A stretch of 54,242 nucleotides of DNA, from positions 1-54,242 of the IMG/VR virus record IMGVR_UViG_3300046835_000018, one strand, 5' to 3'. Each line of letters begins with the position of its first letter. Position 1 is the stretch's first letter. The notes below the pieces were generated by a model. The model did not search any database, was not told where the DNA came from, and worked only from the letters and a program-made list of their open reading frames with translations. The DNA is from a virus. Shown one piece after another: positions 13,017-21,951 of the stretch. The translations under genes and the position numbers were made by a program.

Positions 13017-14222
13017 ATGGGTAAGCACAGAATGTCTTCTCCCCTGCAGAACGCGTGGGAGAAGCAGTGGGGCAACATCAAGAAGTTCGGACCGACTACT
13101 TGTGCCGTCCTCGCCTTGGCGATGTCAGCCTTCCTTGTGGGAGGCCCGACGCCGTCGTCAGCCAATGAGACCACCTTCGTGGACGAGCAAGGCCTGATCT
13201 GCGTCAGGACTGACTTTGAGAATGGAGGTATGAACCTCGTATGCAAGCCTCAACCAGGTACACCGTCACCTACGCCAACGTCCTCAAGCTCCCCGACGCC
13301 GAGCGCAACTCCTTCGGCAACGGAATCCCCTACGTCATCCCCTTCCCCGTCGCCTACTGTGACTCCTTCACCGACCGCGCCTCCGAGTCCGACTACAACA
13401 CCTTCTCCAAGCGCCTCGCCGACGTCGTCGCCAAGCCCGACTACCAGTCCGACCCAGACGACGAACTGCATGCCTGTACCTTCGGCGTGCGGATGGCCGG
13501 ATGCAACCAATACGGGTACTACCGGTAGCCTCGGCATCGTTCCGAATGACGTGACGCTCTCTACGGCCGGCATGGTCTACGAGAACCGTGACGTTCGTGG
13601 CTGCATCACAGTGCGAGCTGTCGGCGTGATCATCCGCAACGTGAAGATCACCTGCAGTGCTGACTACGCGATCGCAGTCAACACGGGACCATCTTCCAAC
13701 CGATGGAATTCACCCAACGCGAACCTGCTCGTTGATCGTGTCGACATCAACATGGCCGGACAGCTCGACGGCAAAGCCATTGCCTTCGACGGCTACACAC
13801 TTCGACGTGCCCACATTCACGGCGGCTCGGACTGCGGACACTTCGGTGAGAATGTCGTCATCGAGGATACGTTCTGCGAGATCCCTGCAGGAGGTCCTCA
13901 GGACGGTCCTCACTACGACGGCTACCAATCCGACGGCGGCCGTAACATCCGAATCAACCACAACACTATCCGAGTTCCCTACTCGCAGACATCAGCCATC
14001 CTGATGTCGACGAACACCTCACCGATCCGTGATGTGACAATCACCAACAACCTGGTAGCAGGTGGTGGCTACAGCATCTACTGCGGAACCGGCCAAGGCG
14101 GTCCTGTACTCGGCAGCTTCACCTTCTCCGGCAATGTCGTCGCTCGAACGTATTTCCCGAACGGCGGCTTCTGGGGTCCAGAGACCGAATGTCCCGCGTC
14201 AGGGTGGCGTTGGGATAGCTAG
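13017..14222 (+). CDS. Secreted right-handed beta-helix protein
   Basis: A 401-residue protein from ATG 13017 behind GAAGGG. Domains: a cytoplasmic basic start, a signal helix (residues 28-45, TCAVLALAMSAFLVGG) with Ala/Ser-rich cleavage region, a small Cys pair, a Pro/Ser/Thr linker of about 70 residues, then a parallel beta-helix (about 165-401) of the pectate-lyase-like type with repeated short N-rich turns. It is expressed with early genes, away from tail genes, and is exported. It could act on host-surface glycans or bind them; catalytic residues are not evident. Confidence 0.75.
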   Translation: MGKHRMSSPLQNAWEKQWGNIKKFGPTTCAVLALAMSAFLVGGPTPSSANETTFVDEQGLICVRTDFENGGMNLVCKPQPGTPSPTPTSSSSPTPSATPSATESPTSSPSPSPTVTPSPTAPPSPTTTPSPSASPTSSPSPTTSPTQTTNCMPVPSACGWPDATNTGTTGSLGIVPNDVTLSTAGMVYENRDVRGCITVRAVGVIIRNVKITCSADYAIAVNTGPSSNRWNSPNANLLVDRVDINMAGQLDGKAIAFDGYTLRRAHIHGGSDCGHFGENVVIEDTFCEIPAGGPQDGPHYDGYQSDGGRNIRINHNTIRVPYSQTSAILMSTNTSPIRDVTITNNLVAGGGYSIYCGTGQGGPVLGSFTFSGNVVARTYFPNGGFWGPETECPASGWRWDS

Positions 14223-14295
14223 TTGAATTGAAGTCGGGTCAAAATCGTACCACAGTGTCTCGTCTAGACATCTATAAAGACGATTTTGACCCCTC

Positions 14296-14326
14296 TTGAG
14301 GTCAACTACGTATCCAAGGGTATAAT
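14296..14326 (+). promoter_or_regulatory. Operator plus promoter TTGAGG-19-TATAAT
   Basis: TTGAGG (14296-14301, continuing TCAA) is 19 bases from TATAAT (14321-14326). TTGACC and GGTCAA (14286-14305) form a perfect inverted repeat overlapping the -35. It opens the recombination/replication operon. Confidence 0.7.
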
Positions 14327-14345
14327 AAATGGAGAAGGGATAAAT

Positions 14346-15593
14346 GTGGATATCTCAAAATATATCGACAATAAACTTACGCATTCACTTCACACCAGCG
14401 AGCGGATGAGCTTCAGGGCTTGTCGTCGTCGCTGGTCATGGCTCTTCCATGATCGTTGGTATCCGACGGTCACGCCTAAACCGTTGGAGTTCGGCTCCGC
14501 ATTCCACAAGGCCATGGAGTCGTGGTACGAGCCAACGATGTGGGACAAAGATCCTGAGACAAGACTTCAGCTCGCCATCGTGACATTCGTGCAGGTCTGT
14601 AATGAGCAGAAGCAGGCCTTCCTGAAGCAGAGCGGCTCGAGCGAACTTGATCCAGAGGTCAAGCTGGACTACGAGGAGAGAATCGAGCTCGGTACTGGAA
14701 TGATCCGGTATCACTGCACCAAGGTATCTCCGGTCAAGGATGTCGGCTTCAAGCCAAAGGCCGTCGAGATCGAGTTCGAGGTCCCGATCACCAACCCTGA
14801 GACAGGCGACCTCCTCTGGTGCAAGTGTGACCACTGCTGGAAGCAGTACTACGAGTGCTCAGACGAGCGCATCATTGCGTTGGGCGCAGTTACTCGCGAG
14901 AGTTGGAATGGTCTTCCCGTCACGTACGGTGGTCGCATCGACATGCTGGCTGAGGACGATCTTGGTCGGCTCTGGATCTTCGACTGGAAGACAGCTGCTA
15001 GGTTGTCCGGACAGGAAGAGGGTGATTCTCCTGACGAGTTCGTCTACCTCGAGGACCAGATCACTTCCTACCTTTGGGCCCTGTGGGGCTTGGGCATCCA
15101 GGTTGCCGGCTTCGTCCACCACGAGATGAAGAAGGCATTCCCTGTCGAGCCTGAGCCGAACAAGACGCAGCGCAAGGGTTGCTGGTACTCCGTCAACAAG
15201 ATGCAGAACACCACATACGACCTGTACCTCGAGACGATCACCGAAGGCGATCCTCAGGGCTTGGCTTCGGGATCGTACGATGACTTCCTGGACTACCTCA
15301 AGTCTTCAGGGCCAAGGTTCTTCAGCCGCAAGCAGGTCCACCGCAACGTGCGTGAACTCCAAAACGCTGGCAAGAACATCTGGCTCGAAGCCTTGGAGAT
15401 GACCGACCCCAACATCCGGATCTACCCTTCGCCCGGTAGGTTCGGATGTACTTTTTGCGCATATCGTCAACCGTGCCTGGCGACAAATCAGGATGAGGAT
15501 GTCGAGTACTTGTTCCTCTCCAACTTCGAGAAGCGCACTCGCAGGTACTGGGAAGAAGCAAAGCCGTCAACTGAATCGAAGGGTGGACAGTAG
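14346..15593 (+). CDS. RecB/Cas4-like PD-(D/E)XK nuclease with Fe-S cysteines
   Basis: A 415-residue protein; GTG 14346 follows GGAGAAGGG and the -10 box. CRRRWSW near the N-terminus and CTFCAYRQPC near the C-terminus fit the split four-Cys cluster of RecB/AddB/Cas4-type nucleases. The catalytic core is GGRIDML (Asp) followed by IFDWKTA (D-x-K). Such phage proteins process DNA ends for recombination with Sak4-type ATPases. It is first in the operon with the ATPase and SSB-like gene, which fits. Confidence 0.85.
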   Translation: MDISKYIDNKLTHSLHTSERMSFRACRRRWSWLFHDRWYPTVTPKPLEFGSAFHKAMESWYEPTMWDKDPETRLQLAIVTFVQVCNEQKQAFLKQSGSSELDPEVKLDYEERIELGTGMIRYHCTKVSPVKDVGFKPKAVEIEFEVPITNPETGDLLWCKCDHCWKQYYECSDERIIALGAVTRESWNGLPVTYGGRIDMLAEDDLGRLWIFDWKTAARLSGQEEGDSPDEFVYLEDQITSYLWALWGLGIQVAGFVHHEMKKAFPVEPEPNKTQRKGCWYSVNKMQNTTYDLYLETITEGDPQGLASGSYDDFLDYLKSSGPRFFSRKQVHRNVRELQNAGKNIWLEALEMTDPNIRIYPSPGRFGCTFCAYRQPCLATNQDEDVEYLFLSNFEKRTRRYWEEAKPSTESKGGQ

Positions 15594-15766
15594 TGCCTAG
15601 GCCAGTTCGTAAATGCCGATTCTGTGGTGAGGAGATCACGATCGGTGGTGGGATGTCTGGTTGGAAGACTACTGAGACCCTCAAGGCCGCTTGCACAGTC
15701 AACCCGCTAGCAGTACACAGACCAGACAACAAACTCATCACACGGCACCAAAGAGTAGAAGAATAG
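15593..15766 (+). CDS. Small protein with zinc-finger start
   Basis: A 57-residue protein. GTG 15593 overlaps the nuclease stop (TAGTG). CRFCGEEI near the N-terminus suggests half of a zinc site; a later Cys could complete it. Position implies co-expression with nuclease and ATPase. Function unknown. Confidence 0.55.
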   Translation: MPRPVRKCRFCGEEITIGGGMSGWKTTETLKAACTVNPLAVHRPDNKLITRHQRVEE

Positions 15767-15784
15767 TCCAACAGTGAGGACGAC

Positions 15785-16594
15785 ATGGTAATCACATCCA
15801 ACAAGATCGCTGGCCTGAACATTCAGAGGGTCAGGGATGTACCGGCACACTTCAACATGCTGGTGTACGGACGGTCAGGTGTCGGCAAGACGCGGCTGGC
15901 TGGATCAGCATTTGAGGTTCCTGAGATGAAGCGAGTTCTCTTCGTCGACATCGAAGGTGGATCTCTCACGCTTCGCAAGGAGTTTCCCGACGTCGAACAG
16001 GTCCGTGTGAAGACCTGGTTCGAGATGCAGGGCTTGTACGATGCCCTGTTCGCTGGCGGCCATGGCTTCAGTACGGTCATCGTCGACAGCCTGACGGAGA
16101 TCCAGAAGTTTAACATGTCGGAGATCATGCGTACGCTGGTCGACAAGAACGAAGAGCGTGACCTCGATGTTCCCTCCCTACGCGAGTGGGGAAAGAACCT
16201 CGAGCAGACACGACGCTTCGTGCGTGCCTTCCGAGACCTTCCGCTCAACGTCATCTTCACTGCCCTGGAGCGTGAGGACAAGGACAGGATGAACCGACCT
16301 GTCAAGCTCCCCTCGCTGTCCGGGAAGATGTCCAACGAGGTTGCAGCCTTCTTGGACATTGTCCTCTACTACAACGTCAAGGAGGTGCACGGAACAGAAG
16401 GAGTCAAACAGCTCAGGGTCCTACAGTCCCAGGCAACCGAATCTACGATCGCCAAGGACCGTTCAGGGTTGCTGCCGCCCGTCATGACGGACCCCAACAT
16501 GGAGCAGCTGTACGATATCATCGTACGAAAGACCTCTTCAAAACCGAAACTCGATGAAGTGACGGACGAAGAACTCGCATCACTCACAAGCTGA
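15785..16594 (+). CDS. Sak4-like RecA-fold ATPase
   Basis: A 269-residue P-loop protein. Walker A is GRSGVGKT (about residues 30-37), a Walker B-like strand is TVIVDSL, and a sensor region is NVIFTALER. Length and motifs match phage nucleotide-binding proteins of the Sak4 type, which help strand annealing or exchange with a phage SSB. The next gene is SSB-like, supporting this. Confidence 0.85.
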   Translation: MVITSNKIAGLNIQRVRDVPAHFNMLVYGRSGVGKTRLAGSAFEVPEMKRVLFVDIEGGSLTLRKEFPDVEQVRVKTWFEMQGLYDALFAGGHGFSTVIVDSLTEIQKFNMSEIMRTLVDKNEERDLDVPSLREWGKNLEQTRRFVRAFRDLPLNVIFTALEREDKDRMNRPVKLPSLSGKMSNEVAAFLDIVLYYNVKEVHGTEGVKQLRVLQSQATESTIAKDRSGLLPPVMTDPNMEQLYDIIVRKTSSKPKLDEVTDEELASLTS

Positions 16595-16604
16595 AAGGTA
16601 TCAC

Positions 16605-17171
16605 ATGTCTGACGAAGAGTATGGCATCGACATCGCACACGACAACATGGGCGAAGATGGTGCTCTGTACATCGACTTCTCGAGCGACGAGGCGGCTTCC
16701 GAGTCGCGTGACATGGAGCCCCTCCCGACCGGCAAGTACCTGGTGAACATCAGCGACGTGACCCTCAAGGAGTCGCAGTCGACGAAGAACCCAGGCAAGC
16801 CGTTCTACGCAATCGAGTTCACCGTGGTCGAGGACCTCGCCGGTGGCTCGTACCGCAACCGCAAGATGTGGACGAACGCGATGCTCTTCTCGCCGGCCCT
16901 CTTCACGATCACTCACATCATGAAGGCGCTCGGCATGCAGGTCAGCGAGGGACGCATGCGCATTCCTCGTCCGGAGGAGCTCGTCGGCTCGGTCCTCGTC
17001 GTCGGCGGTATCAAGATCGGCGAGACGAAGGACAAGAACGACGCGTCGAAGACCTACCCGCCGAAGTTCGAGCCGAAGTCCTTCTTCGGCCAGGACAAGT
17101 GGAAGGGCAACACCGGCGGTGTTGTCGCCACGAAGGCCGGCAAGACCGACGCCGCTTCGCTGCTGAGCTAA
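16605..17171 (+). CDS. Single-stranded DNA-binding protein candidate
   Basis: A 188-residue protein 10 bases after the ATPase. Residues 38-155 look like the DUF669-type OB-fold proteins that sit next to phage Sak4/RecT genes (LPTGKYLVNISDVTLKES, PFYAIEFTVVEDLAGGSYRNRKMW). The N-terminus is acidic; the Gly/Lys-rich C-terminus is flexible. Coding is strongly biased, suggesting high expression, as expected for an SSB. Confidence 0.7.
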   Translation: MSDEEYGIDIAHDNMGEDGALYIDFSSDEAASESRDMEPLPTGKYLVNISDVTLKESQSTKNPGKPFYAIEFTVVEDLAGGSYRNRKMWTNAMLFSPALFTITHIMKALGMQVSEGRMRIPRPEELVGSVLVVGGIKIGETKDKNDASKTYPPKFEPKSFFGQDKWKGNTGGVVATKAGKTDAASLLS

Positions 17172-17191
17172 TCACCTCGGCAGTATAAACG

Positions 17192-17274
17192 AACCCGAAC
17201 GCTTGTAGCCAAAGCACTGCGGCAACAGTAGTGCAGGCCAATCAGCCATAGTTGGATGCAAGCGTTCGGGTTCC
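17192..17274 (+). ncRNA. Intergenic three-way-junction RNA
   Basis: A perfect 15-bp stem (17192-17206 with 17260-17274) encloses two hairpins, GCACT/AGTGC (17215-17235) and CCAA/TTGG (17239-17256). It resembles the early RNA family in plan but lacks the A and R-CG flanks. CTTATACATTTG follows, so partial termination or mRNA protection is possible. Confidence 0.6.
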
Positions 17275-17302
17275 TTATACATTTGAATAGGAGGTGAAGT
17301 GC

Positions 17303-19549
17303 ATGGTACAACCGGATACACTGGAAGAAGATAGAAGTGCTTGGAACATCTTCTTTCGTGTCGTCTTTGGTCAGCGGGTCGATGGGTACGTCTGCATTGC
17401 CTATATGAACATCGGCGACGGTGGAAAGAAGAAGTGGGAAGAACACTTCTTTCAGTGGCCGGAAGAGCTTCCGCGGATGTTGACTCACCTCGAGGTGAAC
17501 TACAAGCAGGGCAATACGTACTTCTGTCCGCAACTCATGCTGACAAAAGATCGCCCTCCAGGAGCCAAGAGCCCACGAGTCAAAGAGAACATCGCACCTT
17601 GCACAGTCGCCTGGGCTGATCTAGATACGTGTTCGCCAGAACTAATGCTGGTAGAGCCTAGCGTAGTGGTCCTAAGTTCGGACAACAGATACCAGGCCCT
17701 GTGGGTTTTCGAGCAACCAATTGACCCTGCCGATGCGGAACAGATCAGCAAGAACATTGCCTACCACCACGTGTCCGATGGCGCTGATGGAGGTGGTTGG
17801 GACCTAACGCAGATGCTGAGGGTGCCTCACACCTACAACATGAAGCGCGACATACCATTTCGTGTCAAGACTCTGAAGATCACCAAGGTCAAGCACACCA
17901 TTGAAGACTTCAACGTCTACAAAGAGTCACGGATCAGTTCTAGAGACCACGACCCGATGCCTCAGGTGCTGCCGACCGAGACGCCATTGGATATCCTGCA
18001 GAAGTATCGCAGGTCATTGAATCCGGTGGCGTTCAGCATCTTCGATGTGACACCACAGATCACCGAAGTCGATGGTGGATGGAGCAAGGTTCTCTGGCAG
18101 CTGATCATGCTTCTATTCGAAGCTGGTCTCTCAAGGGAAGAAGTGTTCGTCGTCGCGAGCGACGCGGCCTGCAACAAGTACAAGCGAGACGGTAAGCATC
18201 CCAAGCTGCTCTGGGAAGAAGTGTGCAGAGCATACCAAGCAACCGTCGAGAAGCTGAACATCCTCGTACCTGAAACAGTCAAGCAAGCACCGCTGATCAC
18301 TCAAGAAGAGCTCGACTCGATCTCACATTATCACACCTTCATCGACCGCTATGTATCGTGGGCAAGTAGACTTGGCGACGCGGCAACACAGTACCATCAC
18401 GCAGGTGCTTTCATGATCCTCAGTTCACTACTCGCAGGCACAATCCGATTGCCCACATCATTCGGCGTGATCATGCCCAACATGTGGTTCATGCTTCTAG
18501 CTGATACGACATTGACACGTAAGTCGACGGCCATGGACATCGCCATGGACATCGTTGACCAGGTCGATGACACCGTCCTACTAGCAACGGATGGTTCACT
18601 AGAAGGTCTTATGCAGTCACTCGAGATCAGACCAGGAAAGCCGTCGATGTTCCTTCGCGACGAGTTCTCGGGCCTAATCGAATCGATGACTCGTAAGGAC
18701 TACATGGCAGGCATGGCTGAAGCACTTACCAAGTTGTACGACGGCAAGACAATGAAACGAGTACTAAAGCGTGAGACAGTAACTGTTCGCGAGCCCTGCC
18801 TCTTAATCTTCGGAGGTGGCATCAAGACGCGAGTGCAGTCACTGCTCACACTCGAGCATGTTGCTTCTGGATTCGTACCTCGATTCATCTTCATTACGGC
18901 TGAATCGGATGTAAGTCGGCTACAGCCACTAGGTCCACCTACTCCTGACAACCTAGCTGAGAGAGACGAGATCGTCGAAGAGCTCATGGAGCTTCGAGAC
19001 AGGTACGTCTTCGATCAGGAGATCGTCGTCAAGGGTAAGGCTATCGGCGTCTCTGAATCTAGGATCATGGCGAGCTTGACCGAAGAAGCTTGGGCTCGCT
19101 ACAACATCCTCGAAGCTACAATGCTGTACGCAGGTGTCAATAGTGATCAGCCAGACATCATGACGCCTGTATACGACCGTCTGGCGAAGTCAATTCTCAA
19201 GGCATCGGTGCTTATTGCAGCATCGAATCAGAAAGAACGTGGCGAGGTAATCGTTACACTGAACGACCTACTCACAGGGTTGAAGTATGGCAGTGAGTGG
19301 TTGAAGTACAGTACCGAGATTGTGAACGGTATCGGACGTACTGCCAATGAGCAGCTACTGCAACGCATCATGCAGAGCATTCGTAGGCACAAGGGCGTAT
19401 CTCGTTCACAGTTGATGCAGTGGTACCACCTCGAAGCTCGACAGGCTGAAATCATCTTCAACACGCTCGAGCAACGAGGCATGATCATTGCAACACGCAT
19501 GGGCAGAACTTGGGTATACGATGCAGTAGGAAGGATCAGGGCAGAATGA
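17303..19549 (+). CDS. Primase-helicase fusion
   Basis: A 748-residue protein. ATG 17303 is preferred over GTG 17294 because AGGAGG (17289-17294) would overlap the latter. The N-terminal ~230 residues resemble archaeo-eukaryotic-type primases of the RepB/PrimPol kind (TVAWADLDTC, SSDNRYQALWVFEQPID, LRVPHTYNMK). The C-terminal half resembles DUF3987-type helicase domains, with Walker A-like ADTTLTRKST and a Walker B/arginine-finger region near FLRDEF and GFVPRFIF. It is the likely replication initiator. Confidence 0.75.
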   Translation: MVQPDTLEEDRSAWNIFFRVVFGQRVDGYVCIAYMNIGDGGKKKWEEHFFQWPEELPRMLTHLEVNYKQGNTYFCPQLMLTKDRPPGAKSPRVKENIAPCTVAWADLDTCSPELMLVEPSVVVLSSDNRYQALWVFEQPIDPADAEQISKNIAYHHVSDGADGGGWDLTQMLRVPHTYNMKRDIPFRVKTLKITKVKHTIEDFNVYKESRISSRDHDPMPQVLPTETPLDILQKYRRSLNPVAFSIFDVTPQITEVDGGWSKVLWQLIMLLFEAGLSREEVFVVASDAACNKYKRDGKHPKLLWEEVCRAYQATVEKLNILVPETVKQAPLITQEELDSISHYHTFIDRYVSWASRLGDAATQYHHAGAFMILSSLLAGTIRLPTSFGVIMPNMWFMLLADTTLTRKSTAMDIAMDIVDQVDDTVLLATDGSLEGLMQSLEIRPGKPSMFLRDEFSGLIESMTRKDYMAGMAEALTKLYDGKTMKRVLKRETVTVREPCLLIFGGGIKTRVQSLLTLEHVASGFVPRFIFITAESDVSRLQPLGPPTPDNLAERDEIVEELMELRDRYVFDQEIVVKGKAIGVSESRIMASLTEEAWARYNILEATMLYAGVNSDQPDIMTPVYDRLAKSILKASVLIAASNQKERGEVIVTLNDLLTGLKYGSEWLKYSTEIVNGIGRTANEQLLQRIMQSIRRHKGVSRSQLMQWYHLEARQAEIIFNTLEQRGMIIATRMGRTWVYDAVGRIRAE

Positions 19550-20382
19550 AGGTACTCGCTGTTGTGTCAGGTGGATTGGACTCCACCACACTCATGTACG
19601 ACCTCCTCTCGGGAGGTGACGAGGTCCAAGCGATCTCGTTCAACTACGGTCAGCGCCACAAGCGTGAGCTGGTGTACGCTGCGGCCAACTGCAAGGCGCT
19701 GAACATTCAGCACGACATCATCGACCTTCGCACTCTGACGGAGTTCCTCAGCAATTCGGCGCTCACGTCGAACAAGGAGATCGAGGTTCCTGAAGGTCAC
19801 TACGCCGAAGACAACATGAAGCAGACGGTCGTTCCGAACCGCAACATGATCATGCTGTCGATCGCCACAGGCATCGCGATCAACCGAGGGCTCAACACCG
19901 TCGCGACAGCAGTTCACGCCGGCGATCACTTCGTCTACCCGGACTGCCGTCCCGAGTTCATCTTCTCACTCGGCCAGGCGATCCTCGATGGCAATCAGGG
20001 CTTCCACAACTTCTTCGTCGAGGACATCGAGCCCATCGTGATCGGCGATCGCACCTACAGCAAGACGGCCAAGCCGCTTACCACTCCGTACATCCACCAG
20101 ACGAAGGAGGAGATCGCAGTTCGAGCCCTCGAGCTCGGCGTGCCTCTTCACCTCACGTGGAGCTGCTACAAGGGTGGTGACCAGCACTGTGGTCGATGTG
20201 GCACCTGCGTCGAGCGTCTCGAAGCGATCCACAATGCGCTCATCACGTGGAACGCTCACACCAGTCCTGCAGAGCGACGCTACGACGCGACACCGTACGA
20301 GGACGAGGAGTACTGGAAGGTCGTCGTCGGCAAGACGAGGGTCGAGACCACCTCTGACGTCACAGCGTACGAGGAGAACTGA
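19546..20382 (+). CDS. queC: QueC, 7-cyano-7-deazaguanine synthase
   Basis: A 278-residue protein. ATG 19546 overlaps the previous stop (ATGA). The PP-loop SGGLDSTT (residues 8-15) activates carboxy-deazaguanine with ATP. The zinc site is CYKGGDQHCGRCGTC (about residues 206-220). It makes preQ0. It is about 50 residues longer than usual QueC, mostly in a C-terminal tail with no known domain. It is first of the preQ0 cluster; the adjacent genes supply its substrate. Confidence 0.93.
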   Translation: MKVLAVVSGGLDSTTLMYDLLSGGDEVQAISFNYGQRHKRELVYAAANCKALNIQHDIIDLRTLTEFLSNSALTSNKEIEVPEGHYAEDNMKQTVVPNRNMIMLSIATGIAINRGLNTVATAVHAGDHFVYPDCRPEFIFSLGQAILDGNQGFHNFFVEDIEPIVIGDRTYSKTAKPLTTPYIHQTKEEIAVRALELGVPLHLTWSCYKGGDQHCGRCGTCVERLEAIHNALITWNAHTSPAERRYDATPYEDEEYWKVVVGKTRVETTSDVTAYEEN

Positions 20383-20849
20383 TGCACAGCATCTTCGTGA
20401 ACCACAACATGGAGATCGCCCACCGGCTCTCCATGCTCCCAGGCAAGTGCCAGAAGATCCATGGACACTCCATGCAGATCACTCTTCGGCTCGACGGTGA
20501 GCTCGACGAGGACGGCATCCTCTGTGGTATGGACTTCGGTGATCTGAAGCGGGCCTTCCGCAACTTCATCGACACCGAGTTCGACCACCGACTCATCCTC
20601 AACGAGTCCGATCCCTGGGCGCGGCAACTGAAGCAGCTCCCCGAAGACAACGGGATCTCAGAAGCATCTGCCCATTACCAACGACTTCCAGGTCTCAAGA
20701 CCACGCCTGGAGATCCCACTACAGAGAACCTCAGCAAGTGGATCTGTGAGTGGGCCGTGGGACAGGTTGAGGTGTTCGGCATCACAGCCGTGCACGTGAC
20801 CATCCACGAGACCGGCACCAATGGTGCTATGACCAAGTGGTCAAAGTAG
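20382..20849 (+). CDS. queD: QueD, 6-carboxytetrahydropterin synthase
   Basis: A 155-residue protein in TGATG overlap with queC. Zinc-binding His residues are in HNMEIAHRL and KIHGHS, with the catalytic Cys in GKCQKIHGH and an acidic/His pair in the C-terminal IHETGT region. It converts dihydroneopterin triphosphate, made by the FolE downstream, to carboxytetrahydropterin for QueE. Confidence 0.92.
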   Translation: MHSIFVNHNMEIAHRLSMLPGKCQKIHGHSMQITLRLDGELDEDGILCGMDFGDLKRAFRNFIDTEFDHRLILNESDPWARQLKQLPEDNGISEASAHYQRLPGLKTTPGDPTTENLSKWICEWAVGQVEVFGITAVHVTIHETGTNGAMTKWSK

Positions 20850-20861
20850 TAAGGAAGTTGC

Positions 20862-21209
20862 ATGTCCGAAATGTTGCTCTCCGCCGATGTCTTCTGGGCA
20901 ATCGCTATGACCCCAGTAACATTGGTCGTACTGGTCCTCCTCGCTTGTGTGCTCAGCAACCGGTCAAGTCGTAGCCCTCATCAGCACGACCTGGCCGACA
21001 CAGCGTTCTGGACAGCGGTAAAGCTCGACCAAGCTTCACGCGGCGCCGTACTTGGTACGCCAGAGCCTCTCGAGCCAGTCGCCGAGACAATCTCGTTGTA
21101 CACAGCAACACTATCTGAAGTGCAGACCTACCTGATCAAGGCACGAGAGGCCCGACGCCTCGAGCGCCGCGAGTTTGGAGCACTTATGCGAATGGCTCGT
21201 ACCGCTTAA
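20862..21209 (+). CDS. Single-pass membrane protein within the preQ0 cluster
   Basis: A 115-residue protein with one membrane helix at residues 13-33 (AIAMTPVTLVVLVLLACVL), followed by a charged cytoplasmic-type domain rich in Arg and Glu. It lies between queD and queE but has no recognisable enzymatic motif. Confidence 0.65.
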   Translation: MSEMLLSADVFWAIAMTPVTLVVLVLLACVLSNRSSRSPHQHDLADTAFWTAVKLDQASRGAVLGTPEPLEPVAETISLYTATLSEVQTYLIKAREARRLERREFGALMRMARTA

Positions 21210-21258
21210 TCCGTCTGGGAGGTCCTCTTCGGAGGACCTCCCCTATCAAGGAGGGCAT

Positions 21259-21951
21259 ATGCGTCTATCAGAGGTGTACACCTCGACGCAGGGAGAAGGA
21301 CCGAAGGTAGGCATTCCAACCACCTTCGTCAGGTTCGCAGGCTGCAACCTGAAGTGTGCTGGATGGGCTTGCGACACTCAACACGCTATCGATCCGAAGC
21401 TGTACCGCAAGGACTGGCTCGAGCTCGGTCCCGAGCAAATCCTCGAGATGATTCTCGATGAGACAGGCAAGACTGGTGCTCGGAACGTCTGCTTCACCGG
21501 CGGCGAGCCTTTCCTTCAGGAGCACGATCGCCTGCTCAAGCTCATCTCGATGTGCGCCATGGAACGCCTCGACATGGAGGTCTTCACCAACGGTACCATC
21601 GAGTGGCCTCATCGAGCCATGCACCGGATGAACTTCGTCATGGACTGGAAGCTCTCAGGATCAGGCGAGAACGTTCGCGAGAGCGACGCCGTGTGGCAGA
21701 ATGCTCTTCGGCTCGGACCGAAGGATGCCATCAAGTTCACCGTCGCCTCCGATGACGACCTGGGCGAGGCGTACGACACATACATGCGCATCCAACCCCA
21801 GGTCCGCGACGTGCAGTTCTTCGTCGGCCCGGTCTGGGGCAAGATGGAACCTTCAGTCGTCGTCGACTGGATGCTCCGAATGGGTCTTCCATGGCGCCTT
21901 AACATCCAGGCGCACAAGTACATCTGGCCAGCCGATGCAAGGAGGACATGA
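21259..21951 (+). CDS. queE: QueE, 7-carboxy-7-deazaguanine synthase
   Basis: A 230-residue radical SAM enzyme. ATG 21259 follows AAGGAGG; a longer upstream frame is rejected. The Fe-S motif is CNLKCAGWAC, that is C-x3-C-x4-C, not the usual C-x3-C-x2-C. GGEPFLQ follows at the SAM site. N-terminal TSTQGEGPKVGIPTTFVRFAGC is typical for QueE. It turns carboxytetrahydropterin into carboxydeazaguanine, the QueC substrate. Confidence 0.92.
   Translation: MRLSEVYTSTQGEGPKVGIPTTFVRFAGCNLKCAGWACDTQHAIDPKLYRKDWLELGPEQILEMILDETGKTGARNVCFTGGEPFLQEHDRLLKLISMCAMERLDMEVFTNGTIEWPHRAMHRMNFVMDWKLSGSGENVRESDAVWQNALRLGPKDAIKFTVASDDDLGEAYDTYMRIQPQVRDVQFFVGPVWGKMEPSVVVDWMLRMGLPWRLNIQAHKYIWPADARRT

Noticed and set aside
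13241-13528. 95-codon open frame within the beta-helix gene
   Set aside because: It lies in the low-complexity Pro/Ser/Thr linker; the main frame has signal peptide and domain structure throughout.
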